Shown here: positions 10,910-21,610 of the stretch, in pieces
How positions within the stretch are numbered: position 1 is the stretch's first letter
Layout of the letters: each line of letters starts with the position of its first letter
DNA from: Dolomedes plantarius
Lineage: Eukaryota > Arthropoda > Arachnida > Araneae > Dolomedidae
Reading direction: 5' to 3'
Assembly (NCBI GenBank): GCA_907164885.2
Contig: OU015490.1
Span: 241,622,449-241,686,448 of the forward strand
DNA: 64,000 nucleotides
Position numbers and translations under genes: made by a program
The notes under the pieces: model-generated
Database searches by the model: none
What the model was told of the DNA's origin: nothing
What the model saw: only the letters and a program-made list of their open reading frames with translations

Positions 10910-11216
10910 AATTAAACATTTCAAAAAAATTTTTTTTTAATTTCCAATACAGCAGGTGAAGGGGAACACAATTCTTTCGCCAATATATTACATAAAACAA
11001 GCAAGTACTAAAAACTGAACTATAAAATATGTTGGTGGGTAACGTTACTCGCGTCCGTAGCATACTTTAAGCTACACATGCTCCCTGGGTAGTGCTAAAT
11101 GAGTAACAGATTTGCAGCCTTTATAAATAAAATATATTAGAAACGTACTTTCTCTTTTCTTTCTTTTCCATTTAACCAGACTGAGCCACAGCAACGCGTG
11201 GCCGGGTACAGCTAGT

Positions 11217-13218
11217 ACATTAATAAAAACTTTTAAAATAGTTATCACATTGATATGCTTCCATCTGAAATAAAACATTCAAATATGTGAAGTTTATATT
11301 AACAGCATAGCATTTAAAACTAGCAGTATTGCATTTCAAATTTTCAAATATACACATCATATTATACAGACAAACTTTAAATTAAATAGTATTATTTAAG
11401 ATGTACTCACCTGATTATTCTCAGTTAAGATTTAGAGCTCATGACATTTAAAATATGCATCACAATTAATAGTAGCCAAAAAATTACAAGTACAGACACT
11501 GCTTCAGTATAAATACAGCACTGCACAAGAATTCATTTAGCTCAATCTTTTAAATGTTGATACAACGTCCTTTTAAGAAAATCAATAGATTTACACTCTT
11601 TTAAACACATCCATGTGTAACTGAAAAAAAGGCTAAATCTTGTTCAATTCAAGTACAAGGGAATACAATTGATAGTACTTTGTTTTAGTTGACTATAACT
11701 GATTTTGGTTCATAGCAAATATACAATTTTAAGATATTCAATTCATTCCTTACACTTGGTGCAAATAAGCAGTGTTTAAAAGATAAAGTATTAGAAGTAC
11801 TGCATACTTAAGTCATTACATTTTTCAATTTCTCGCAATAAAAAATTAAAATTTCAAGTTACCTTAAATTTTGTAGTCATGCAGAAAAAAATAAAATTTC
11901 ACAAATACTTTAGAATTTTCTGAAAAAAACACACAAGAGAACAAGCAGCTGATTGAATGACATTAAAAATATAACAGTTAAACATTGTTGGTACCAAATT
12001 TCATAGTCCTGGCTGAAATTTCAAGACCCATAGCTAAGCCAAATTTGATTTTAGTTATAGTTTGGTTAATTACAAATAGAACATTATATCAGGTCAGGAA
12101 TAAGCTTGTACATTTTAAAATTTAACATTAGTAACTGCTTTTGATAATGCATGACTTTTTCTAACACTTAAATTTTGTATACATATTAAAAAAGAAGAAA
12201 AAAGGTAAAGTCCTGGAAACTGGGATTAACCACATTTTATAAAATTGAAACAAACAGAAATCAATGTTGTGCTTATAAAAATCCTACTTAAAGACATATA
12301 GCTGTCCCTTTTATTAGATTGAAAAAAAGTTTCTTCTATGTAAGCATTCAATTACACACTGACAAAATTTAACACAATAAAACAATTATTTCACAGATTT
12401 TTTAATTTAAGCAGGGAGAGCAGTTTCTTCACAGACATACTAGATAAAATTTTTCCTTTTATGCAAAAGGGTAATAAATGGGGAAAAAATCAATATCCAC
12501 TATGGTTTCTATTAAAAAAGAGCAACAGCCAGGAAGAACAACCCATTTTATATACATTAAAATTTAATTTCCTGGGAACAGGTATAGGGCTTGAAGCTTG
12601 TAAATTGTCTGGGAAGAGGAATATAAATTTTTAAAATGCTTTCCAGCTTCGATACAAATGTTTTGTAGTGTTGTTACTAAGTTTCTGTTGATTGATGCAA
12701 TTCTCATTCTTTAGCACGTGGAATGATTAATTAAACGTATTTTCTAAAATTCTTCTGTGTTCTTCCACTACGGATATCTAAACTGAGAAGAGATCATATG
12801 TTTGATAGTTAAAATCTATATTTCGTTTGTGTGTGCGAACTGTATATAACTCCTCCATTTTACAACACAAGCGAAAGCGGTTAAAGCTACATAAATTCTC
12901 AAATCATTATACTAATCACTAATACCTTAATATGTCTACTGTAAATTTCCAAATCATTATACATAACGGTAAAAATGAAATTTTTTTTAAGTGCACGTAA
13001 CAAAAGATTAATTAACGAAAGAAAATTTGCTTACTTACAACGTGTTTTGCGTAACAGCTAAATAAATAGAGTTTAGAATATTCAAAAATACAAGAAAGAG
13101 TTAATTACTAACTTCAAAACAGTAGAAACTGGTCGAAACCTTAATCAAAATAAAAACACCACCATAGAAACCACTGTAGTATCTCACCAAATATATTTTA
13201 AGTCGAAGTAATTGACGA
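11217..13218. other. 2-kb AT-rich stretch without a gene
   Basis: No protein domain, terminal repeat or tandem structure could be supported on either strand; only short chance frames. Possibly intronic or old decayed repeat. Confidence 0.6.
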
Positions 13219-13226
13219 GTGGCAAC

Positions 13227-13412
13227 CAGGGCCCGACTTAGCCTAATTGGGGCCCGGGGCAAAAACTTCTTTGGGGGCCCCCCTCTGCTTCACTACTTTA
13301 GTAATGAAGAACTTAATACTTAATACTAAACTTTCTATTCGATTTGGGGGCCCCCTCTGATGTAGGGGCCCGGGGCAACTGCCCCGTATGCCCCTGCCTT
13401 AGTCAGGCTCTG
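13227..13412. mobile_element. hAT MITE (CAGGGCCCGA family), short copy
   Basis: The 186-bp element has ends CAGGGCCCGACTTAGCC and, on the opposite strand, CAGAGCCTGACTAAGG, flanked by a perfect 8-bp duplication GTGGCAAC (13219-13226, 13413-13420). The interior is GC-rich with GGGGCCC blocks and has no coding capacity. Related copies are at 23282-23759, 30138-30606 and 43583-45277. Confidence 0.93.
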
Positions 13413-13420
13413 GTGGCAAC

Positions 13421-13930
13421 TTTAATAAAATATAACTATCTACTTTTTATGTAAGTTGCGTTGGCAACAAAAAGAGCAGTTTTGGCAGAGATACAAAAAA
13501 CTTCATCTGGTACAACCGGGCCGGTTAATCGGAAGAAATTGGGGCTGCCGCCAACTTGGCAATTTTTTTCTTCCTCTAATGATGTACCTCCTTTTCTGGC
13601 TACCCTTACGATTCCATGTGAATGCGCCTTTGATAGCAACCCTGTTTACAGAGAGCAATCTAATCCCAGCATCAGTTTTGCTCATGCTGCCATCTATTGA
13701 ATCTATTATAAGTTGTTTTTTTTTTTCAATTTCAACGTAATTTAGTATGTTTTAAAATCCGAATTACATGTATAACACACGATTCAAAGATAGTTTAACT
13801 AAGTAAATTATTGAATTTTAAATTTGCTTTCTTTAAATATCCATTAAACTATTTTAATTTGAAAAATTTTAGTTTGTTAATTAGAAAATAAATATATTGA
13901 ATAATTAGCTTAAATTAAAAAAATTTAAAC
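13421..13930. other. Unassigned stretch with overlapping short frames
   Basis: 13456-13740 is open in two plus frames and one minus frame, about 60-94 codons each, with no recognisable domain. The overlap of frames suggests non-coding DNA of mixed composition rather than a gene. Confidence 0.4.
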
Positions 13931-14212
13931 TTTTAAATTTCAATAATTTATATTTATTTTAATGTATAATTTTTAAAAAAATCAATAAATAGAATTTAAA
14001 GTTTTTAATGTTAATTATTTATATATTTTTTAATGCATAATTTTTAAAATATCAATAAGTTGAATTTTAAAGTTTTACATTTTAATTATTTATATTTATT
14101 TTAATGTATAATTTTTAAAAAATCAATACATTGAATTTAAAGTTTTAAATTTTAATTATTTATATTTATTTTAATGTATAATTTTTAAAAATCAATAAAT
14201 TGAAGGTATAAA
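13931..14212. repeat. AT-rich tandem repeat, about 70-bp unit, four copies
   Basis: Four successive units of roughly 70 bp share TTTATTTTAATGTATAATTT and TCAATAAATTGAA blocks with a few substitutions and indels each. Confidence 0.9.
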
Positions 14213-14965
14213 TGGAAGGTAAAATTGAAGGATGCTAAATGTATTTTTACGATTACTAAAAGTAGCAATACTGAACACTTTAAATTCTGTAACACTTTTG
14301 GGTAAGAGATTAAAATTTTATCTTTCTTGTTATTCCATGAGATCTAATTGTTAGTAAAGTTATGGACATATTACACTAGATAACCAAACAATCAGAAAAC
14401 CATATTTAACTCCCTTAATAGTAGACATAATTAGTACGCTTATAATCTTCAACCTTTTAATTCATTTAGTAGCTAGTGTTTATGCATGAATTTTAATGCA
14501 GGTTGATGATAAAATCATTTTTAAATAGCAAGATATTTTTTACTTTATTATTAGTAAATAGATGGCGCTACTCTAAAACCTATTACACCTTTTCCTTGAA
14601 AAAGGGTGCAGAAATATGCGAATCGGATTGGTTCCTGCTGTCTGGTCGCATTTTAATGGACTGTCGAACTTATTAAATGAAACGAAAAATCAACTTCGAA
14701 TGTTAATTTTATTATAAAGTTGAAAGAACGACGAAATTATGCGTGCGATTCGAAAGACAAAAACTGTGCGAAGTACAGGCAGTTAGGGTTGCAACAATCT
14801 TTTAGTGCGCCAATTGGCGCTTGGCAAAATCTACAAGAAAGCTGGCGCGAACATACCGCCCGCATTGAAATATCAATTTCAAATAATTTCAGATTCAAAC
14901 AAATACAACAATAGGAACAGACAATTTGAATGCAAAACTTAAAACAACGAAATCTGACAGAAGAA
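14213..14965. other. Left flank of the foldback structure
   Basis: No domain recognised. A 64-codon frame at 14720-14914 has no family resemblance. GC-richer patches at 14785-14860 (GCGCCAATTGGCGC, a palindrome) may belong to an outer part of the foldback element. Confidence 0.4.
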
Positions 14966-15469
14966 AATACGGTACTTACGTATTATAGCTGAAGCTTTGC
15001 GGTTTGGCGAAAAAGCGGCAATAAAGCGCCAATTATGCACCCCATCCTTGTTGATAGTATTGTTTTCGCCATTCATTGCTTTTCTCTCTCGTTCTAAGTT
15101 TCGTTTTGAAGATTTTCTTTATTTTTTAGGTTATGAAAGTTATTTGACAAAGATCTTTTATAAAAGAAGTTTGACGAGAAATATGACAGTGTAATACCTC
15201 AACTTTGATAAAAGATAACTTTTATAAAAGCTGGGTTCTTCGTCAAAGTTTTATAAAAGATTTCGGTGCCCGGATGTTATAAACAACATTTCGAGAAACA
15301 GCATGTTAAAAAAATACAAATGTGTGGAAAACGCGGCAGATAAAGAACAAGATTTCGATTCGAAATAGTTTTAGCTTTAATTAAAAATTGCGCACTAATG
15401 ACAAAACAGAAGTACACAAAAAATATTCAAAATGAGTATGTTAAAAACGCAAATCTTTCAAAGGAAAAG

Positions 15470-16015
15470 TCTTAGGATGCTGAAATTTTGCATGGTGGTT
15501 ACTCCTAAGCTCTAGATGCCCACTAAGAAATATTTAAAAAAAGTACAAATATTAAGGGGTTTAAAAGGGGCTTAACCCCCTCCCCACTGAAAAAAAACCC
15601 ATTGTATCTCTGAAACCATAGGACCCAGGAAGTTGAAATTTCGTATGGTGGTTCCCCTTAAGCCCTAGGTGCCCACTAAAAAATCTTTTTGTAAAATGCA
15701 AATTTTAAGAGGGTTAAAAGTGGCTTAACCCCCCTCTAAAAAAAACCCAGAGTATCTCTGGAACCATAAGGCCTGGAAAGCTGAAATTTTTGCATGGTGG
15801 TTCCCCTTAAGCCCTAGGTACACACCAATAAATATTTTTTAAGAGCTCGAATTTTAAGGGGTTTAACCCCCCTCCCCCCTAAAAAATCCCACTGTATCTC
15901 TGGAACCATAGGGTCTAGGAAGCTGCAATTTTGTATGGTACTTTCCCTTAAGCCCTAGGTACACACCAATAAATCTTTTTTAAGAGCTCGAATTTTAAGG
16001 GATTTAACCCCCTTA
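15470..16015 (-). repeat. Left tandem array of the foldback arm
   Basis: About four units, each with GCTGAAATTTTGCATGGTGG, then CTTAAGCCCTAGG, a GGGTTTAA / TTAACCCCC pair and GTATCTCTGGAACCATAGG. The orientation is opposite to the array at 16898-17975. Confidence 0.9.
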
Positions 16016-16897
16016 GATAGAAATAACTTTTATAAAAGATCTTTGTCAAAGAACTTTGATAGTGTAATAGGGGTATTTTGAGGTTATAGCATTTCTTTTA
16101 TGTATAACTGTTATAAAAGATACAAATAACTTTTAAAAAATATCTTTGTCAAAGAACTTTGATAGTGTAATATAGACCAAAAGGAAGAAGATGCAGTGTC
16201 TGTTTTCCAGATCCGTGGAATTTTGCCCAGTCAGCGTGTATGCCCTAACTTTCACAGCATGCGTGCCTATTTTAATCGACCAGTAGCTGGAGATCTAATA
16301 TTAAAGATTGCGGCAAAACAGTCAGAATTCAGAAAGAAAGCTGGTTCTACGGTTCCCGATTGCCATTACTTTAAAATCCCGATTGCCAAACTTTAAATAT
16401 TTGCATTTTCCGTCGAAACCTGTATGCATATCAATTTGTGTCTAATTTGCATTACCCCTTCTTGGCGCGTCGCTTTTTTTTTTGTCTAAGAGTGTATTTC
16501 TATTTTGTCTTTAATATGAAATTTTTAATTAGATCTAAAATTATCTATAGCGAAATCATGTTCTTTAGCTGCTTATTTTTTTTTAAACTTTTCCATGTGT
16601 TTTCCAAATACTTTTTTAAACATGCTACTGCTCAAAATGTTGATGCATGTTTAATAACTGCTTTCGTATATTTCATACACGTGCTTCGCCACAGATTACA
16701 CGAGTGTCATGAATTATGTCATTTGGTTCATTTAATTTCAATTAACTTTAGCAGTAAGGTGCGGTCATTTCTCATAAGGAGTTCATCGCAGAATTTAACG
16801 ACAGTGATCCGAATTTAAATACGAGTTTTGGATATTTCATTTTTATTTTGGGGATTTAAAACCACTTTACAACCTCCTAAAAAGTTGCTTTTTAAAC
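16016..16897. other. Foldback centre
   Basis: Holds two direct copies of a block ATCTTTGTCAAAGAACTTTG (16042 and 16142) preceded by the 12-bp palindrome CTTTTATAAAAG or variants, matching in inverse orientation 15148-15170. A frame at 16196-16396 (66 codons) and one at 16438-16818 (126 codons, hydrophobic, AT-driven) have no recognisable domain. 16595-16645 resembles the inner arm block again. Confidence 0.5.
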
Positions 16898-17975
16898 ATC
16901 TTTCTTGGCCAGCACCTAGAGCCTAAGAGGAAACGCCATGCAAAATTTCAACTTCTTCGGCCTTATTGTTCCAGAGATACAGTGGGATATTTTTTTTTTT
17001 TGGGGGGGGGGGACTAAACCCCTTAAAATTTGAATGTAAAAAAAGATTTATTTGTGTGCACCTAGGGCTCAAGGAAAACCAACCAACAAAAATTTCAGCT
17101 TCCAGGCCTTATGGTTCCAGAGATACAGTGGGTTTATTTCTTTTTTTTTTGGTGGGGGGGGGGGGCTAAACCCCTTAAAATTTGAACTAAAAAGGAAAAA
17201 ATTATTGGTGTGCACCTAGGGCTCAAGGAAAACGAACCAACCAACCAAATTTCAGCATCCCAGGCCTTATGGTTCCAGAGATACCGTGGGTTTCTTTTTT
17301 TTTGGGGGGGGGGCTAAATCCCTTAAAATTTGAACTTAAAAAAAAAAAAGATTTATTGGTGTGCACCTAGGGCTTAAGGGAAACCAACCAACCAAATTTC
17401 AGCTTCCCAGGCTTTATGGTTCCAGAGATACAGTGGGTTTATTTATTATTTTTTTTGGGGGGGGGCTAAACCCCTTAAAATTTGAACTAAAAAAATTATT
17501 AGTGTGCACCTAGGGCTTAAGGGAAACCAAACAAACAAATTTCAGCTTTCCAGGCCTTATGGTTCCAGAGATACAGTGGTTTTTTTAGAGGGAAGGGGGC
17601 TAAACCCCTTAAAATCCGAACTTTAAAAAGATATTTATAGGTGTGCCCCTAGGACTAAAGAGGAACCACCTTACAAAATTTCAGCTTCCTAGGTCTTATG
17701 GTTCCAGAGATACAATGGGTGTTTTTAGAGGGGGGCAGGGGGTTAAACTCTTTTTAACCCCCTTAAAATTTACAGTTTCCAAAAAAAGATTTCTTAGAAG
17801 GCACCTAGGGATTATGGGGAACCACTATGCGAAATTTCAACTTCCTAGGCCCTATGGTTACAAAGATATAATGGGTGTTTTTAGAGGGGGGCAGGGGGTT
17901 ATGCCCTTTTTAACCCCCTTAAAATTTGTATTTAATAAAAAAAAATCTTATTGGGCACGTAGAGCTTGGGAGTAA
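16898..17975 (+). repeat. Right tandem array of the foldback arm
   Basis: Seven units of 140-155 bp, each with GTGCACCTAGGGCTTAAGG, then TTTCAGCTTCC, CCTTATGGTTCCAGAGATAC and a variable G-run (7-12 G) before CTAAACCCCTTAAAATTTG. Homopolymer lengths vary between units, as in slippage-prone satellites. Confidence 0.92.
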
Positions 17976-18240
17976 CCACGTGTTCCACACATTTGTATTA
18001 TTTTAACATGCTTCTGCTCGAAATGTTGTTTATAATTTCCGGGCAGGAAATAGGTTGCCACTGTGAAGTTAGGTGTTGGCGAGCAGATATTACGCCAAGG
18101 GTTAAAGGCTGCCAAGCTTCAGCTATAATACGTAAGTACCGAAAATACTATGTACAAACAATTCTATATACAAAGGTTATTTACATCCATTAGTTATAAT
18201 ATACAGAAAGACATTTAACTTTAATTTTTTTTTTTTTTTG

Positions 18241-18715
18241 TTATTCTTCAAGTGGCAAGATAGCAATTTTAGATACGGGTCTTTTGTAGATCCCATTTTG
18301 AGTCTTTACCTTTACCACTCTAAGTTTCTTGTCTTCACCAAAATATATATCTAAAATTCTTCCTAACGACCATTTGCAACAAGGAAGATTATCTTCTTTT
18401 AAAACTACCATGTCAGCGATCTTAATATTCTGTTTTTCTATCATCCACTTGTGTCGTTGTTGTAGAGTATTCAAATAATTGTTTTGCCAACGTTTCCATA
18501 TAATTGGAACCAATTTTGTGGTTTTTTGCCAAACATTTAATCGAATGTCCTTTATATTGTTTAGATTGGGATTACAGTTAAGGGTCGGCCAACTAAAAAA
18601 TGTGCGGAAGTTAGTACGTCTAAATCATCAATATCTACAGATAATTGGGTGAGTGGGCGAGAATTGAAAATTCCTTCAATCTGACAAACGATGGTTAAAA
18701 ACTCTTCATACGTTA
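18241..18715 (-). pseudogene. BEL/Pao pol, integrase C-terminal part
   Basis: From 18715 down on the minus strand the reading continues the integrase across the hAT insertion. It shows a FNSRPLT-type motif, then WKRWQNNYLNTLQQRHKW and the small basic C-terminal domain (DMVVLKEDNLPCCKW, LGRILDIYFGEDKKLRVV) that ends Pao pol proteins, with a stop at 18241. One frameshift lies near 18515-18530. A poly-T tract follows (18226-18240), and no recognisable LTR was found further left before the foldback element. The window therefore holds a decayed 3' portion of pol rather than a complete retrotransposon. Confidence 0.85.
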
Positions 18716-18723
18716 ATTTAGAG

Positions 18724-21602
18724 CAGGGGTTTCCAACTTACAAGTGTCCAAGGGCCTCAATCGAAAACATCTGTCTAGTGGCGGGCCGCACTTTAATCAG
18801 GACCATACCCAGGACTTTTTTTCTTACGGGGGGGGGGGGATTTGGAGGATATGTGTATAGTATATACTATGAAATTTTTAAAAATTCGAGGATGAACCTC
18901 TAATAATGACCTTGATTATAACTGGCCAACTTTCGTTAAATTACACAGACACACACAAAAAAACTCAAATAGGAAGTGGGTATTTTAACATCATTAATTT
19001 CATATTTAAAAAACTTCCATACTAAAATGATTTAAATTATGTATCAAGTGTACAGACATTTACATAAATCTTAAAATTTTCAAAAAGAGAAAAAACTTAC
19101 ATACAAGCACGCAAAATGTTCAGTGAGAGAATTGAGGTCTGTCTGCTGCAGCCACCAAAGCACGTATGTCCACCTCAAGCTCTGTTGTTGAGAGTCTCAG
19201 GAGATGGAGTAGAGAAGAATCTGTTAGGCGGCTTCTATTATTGTTCTTAATAAATTTCAACGTAGAAAATACACTTTCGCATAAGTACGTACTCCCGAAC
19301 ATTGATGTAATTTTCTGCCCAAAGTCTCGCAGATTTGGAAATTTTTCTTTTGTTAATAATTTAAAGAAATCTGCTCCCCTATCTTCCCTCGTTTGAAAAA
19401 ATGTATCCGCTTGTAGGTCGCATAGTTCAAGTTGAAGATGAGTTGGTTGATCTTCAATCTTTGCTTGAATAGGATTACTAAATAGCAGCATGCTATTTTT
19501 CAACGACTCAAAATCTTTAAATCTACTGTCAAACTCCTCTATGATTTCTTGGACATTTGTAGCAAATTCAGAGAAGTCAAATGTCTCATCATTTTCAATT
19601 TCTTCAGCTAACTTCCGACAGCTTGTAAAATGGACCAAATCGTTTTTCTTTAAGGTGACTTTGAAAATTTTTAATTTATTTCGAAACCCATTTACGTGGC
19701 CCATCAAATCTGACATCAGCTTGTTTCTTCCCTGGAGATTTAGATTCAGTTCATTAAGATGAGTGGTGATGTCGGTGAGGAAAGCCAATTCTTTTAAGAA
19801 ATCTACACTTTGGAGCTCTTCTTCCAGTTGTGTAGTGTCTGTTGAAACAAACTTGTTCAGGAATTCTGGGATGTGTTTTCTTATGCCAAAGAATCTCTCG
19901 AGACACTTTCCAGCACTCAACCATCTTACATGATTGTAGAGCAGCAAATCCCCATATTCTGCTTCCATTTCCTCCAAAAACTTCTTTAGCTGCCTGTGTA
20001 AAAGTGCACGATTTCCACCTCTTATCATATTGATAACTTTTATCACAAGTTTGAAAACTTGATTTGGTTTCACCGACTTTCCACACAAAGCTCCCCGATG
20101 AATAATACAATGGATTGTCGGACAAGTTACTCCATTTTCTCTTAGTAATCCAACCAGTCCACATTTTCCTCCTACCATTACTGGTGCACCATCCGTCACA
20201 ATTGCTGAACATTTATCAAAACCTCCGATTTTGTTAACTGCTTTTTTCACGGCTTCATAGATGTCCTTTCCTTTCGTGGTTTCAGTCATTGGACATATTT
20301 CTAATAATTCTTCCTTGGTAGCAAAATCTTCTTGAGTTACACGTATAAATATTAGCAACTGACTTACATCTGTTTGGTCAGTGCTTTCATCGAGGCAAAG
20401 TGAGAAATAGGTACTTTTTTCAACTAAACTAATTAATGATTTTTCTACCTGCTCTCCCATATCAATAACTCTTCTCTGTAAAGTTTGGTTAGAAAGTGGC
20501 ACTGAATCAAATTTCTCGGCTAATTTAGGATCCCCAAAAGCCTTTGCCATTTCAATAGCACATTTTTTTACTAAATTGCCATCAGTAAATGGTTTTTTTG
20601 CTTTAGCAAGCTGAAGAGAAACGGCATACGAAGCATACAAAGCAGATGATTGACCGTGCGATATTTTGGAAAAAAAAAAAAAAAAACCTGTCTGCTGTTT
20701 CACTTTCTTCTTCAGCTCTGAAATCAAGATATTTCGATCTTCTCCTCCATATCTTCGATACTTTTCTTCATGGATTGAATAATGTCTTTTCATATTGTAT
20801 TCTTTAGGCACTGATACCACTTGCATGCAAACCAAACATTGGAACTTCCCATTATTATTCGCAATTAAGTAATTGCTTTCCCAACGATCATTGTAAGCTC
20901 TGTTTTCATTTTCAATCTTGCGTTTCTTTGAAATTCCACCCATACTTATAAAATTAATAATTAGAGAGCATAATGTATCGTTTTTAAAGCACAGTATCGT
21001 TTTTAAAGAAAACCCTATCTCGTAACACGTGCTTTCTTGGTCACAGAAGGTAACACACCTATCTTTTCCTTTCAGGAGAAGAGACTTGGGAGAACCCCTC
21101 ACAGGACGAGTTTATTTTACTTGAAGGTTGGAATGCTGCGATATGGGGTAGGTATCCTGGGGCTACTTTAGTTCAGCTTAGTATCCTCGAGAAAACCCGT
21201 ACCACCTAAAGCCGGGGAAATGGACAGTCCATGCAGAAATGGGCGGTGATCACATAGCAGGGTCAAGTCTCTTCTCCTGGTGCGAACAATTGAGTCAGCA
21301 GGGGTGAAAGGAAATTGGTTATGGCCCTGGGTTAAAAATAAGCCAGTGGATGACTTCTCGGACGTATAACAATGGGGAAAGGGAGTCAGGGGGTATGAAA
21401 TAGAGTGGACATCCTACTTTTCATGTAATTCGAGAAAAATCAATCTTTTTTGTAAATGAACAGCATTTGAAAACAATATGGATTTTTACAAAAACATTTT
21501 TCGTTAACTAAGAATATCTAAATTGATGCTGAAAATTATTTTCCTAGAAGTCTTCGCGGGCCGCAAAAAAAGGCTTCGCGGGCCGCCAGTTGGAAACCCC
21601 TG
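18724..21602 (-). mobile_element. Complete hAT element inside the BEL/Pao integrase
   Basis: The 2879-bp element has perfect 15-bp inverted ends CAGGGGTTTCCAACT and an 8-bp duplication ATTTAGAG (18716-18723, 21603-21610). The subterminal regions share CGGGCCGC blocks. Removing the element plus one duplication makes the Pao integrase frame continuous, dating this insertion after the retrotransposon. It carries an open transposase gene. Confidence 0.97.
19120..20943 (-). CDS. hAT transposase, BED-finger, uninterrupted frame
   Basis: A 607-codon frame from ATG at 20943 (MGGISKKRK). The frame also extends upstream to 21102, but that start gives a non-conserved leader. Residues 34-58 form a BED finger (C36, C39, H54, H58). 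The RNase-H-like core follows, with SLCLDESTDQTDVSQLLIF (Asp185), AIVTDGAPVMVGGK (Asp251) and the CPTIHCIIHRGAL block after it. The C-terminal hATC dimerisation region includes FPNLRDFGQKITSMFGSTYL. It resembles the ZBED5/FAM200-related hAT branch. A T-run encodes a Phe stretch at residues 87-91 that keeps frame by length alone. With intact ends and duplication it may be autonomous or recently active; expression is unknown. The gene family recurs, broken, at 32119-34019. Confidence 0.93.
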   Translation of the reverse strand: MGGISKKRKIENENRAYNDRWESNYLIANNNGKFQCLVCMQVVSVPKEYNMKRHYSIHEEKYRRYGGEDRNILISELKKKVKQQTGFFFFFSKISHGQSSALYASYAVSLQLAKAKKPFTDGNLVKKCAIEMAKAFGDPKLAEKFDSVPLSNQTLQRRVIDMGEQVEKSLISLVEKSTYFSLCLDESTDQTDVSQLLIFIRVTQEDFATKEELLEICPMTETTKGKDIYEAVKKAVNKIGGFDKCSAIVTDGAPVMVGGKCGLVGLLRENGVTCPTIHCIIHRGALCGKSVKPNQVFKLVIKVINMIRGGNRALLHRQLKKFLEEMEAEYGDLLLYNHVRWLSAGKCLERFFGIRKHIPEFLNKFVSTDTTQLEEELQSVDFLKELAFLTDITTHLNELNLNLQGRNKLMSDLMGHVNGFRNKLKIFKVTLKKNDLVHFTSCRKLAEEIENDETFDFSEFATNVQEIIEEFDSRFKDFESLKNSMLLFSNPIQAKIEDQPTHLQLELCDLQADTFFQTREDRGADFFKLLTKEKFPNLRDFGQKITSMFGSTYLCESVFSTLKFIKNNNRSRLTDSSLLHLLRLSTTELEVDIRALVAAADRPQFSH

Positions 21603-21610
21603 ATTTAGAG

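Larger units (their letters stand above)
8039..11215 (+). mobile_element. Helitron, internally deleted, both termini present
   Basis: The 5' end TCTATATAAATAAAAATG starts after A (8038). The 3' end is CTAG (11212-11215), followed by T (11216). The hairpin GCCAC-8nt-GTGGC (11184-11201) sits about 10 nt before CTAG. This is the TC…hairpin…CTAG structure inserted between A and T. The Rep/HUH nuclease part is missing; only 5' non-coding sequence joined to a Pif1-type helicase C-terminal half remains. It is interrupted by a solo LTR. Confidence 0.92.
14966..18145. mobile_element. Foldback-like element with satellite-bearing inverted arms
   Basis: The outer arm block AGCTTCAGCTATAATACGTA at 18110-18129 is inverted at 14976-14998. 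The inner arm block containing CGAAATGTTGTTTATAA plus the CACACATTTGTA motif lies at 17980-18040 and inverted at 15282-15330. Between them the left arm carries about four units and the right arm about seven units of a 130-150-bp tandem repeat in opposite orientations. The middle (16016-16857) has short unassigned frames. Long inverted repeats containing tandem repeats are the hallmark of foldback elements. No flanking duplication was identified. Confidence 0.65.

Noticed and set aside
13456..13740. 94-codon frame
   Set aside because: Three overlapping frames on both strands with no domain; the strand cannot be decided.
16438..16818. 126-codon hydrophobic frame as a membrane protein
   Set aside because: Phe/Ser/Tyr-rich translation of T-rich DNA in the foldback centre, without a recognised family.
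17643..17975. A 110-codon frame with repeated GSRDTMGVFRGG-like motif
   Set aside because: It is a read-through of the foldback satellite array; the repeats reflect the DNA unit and homopolymers would break the frame between alleles.
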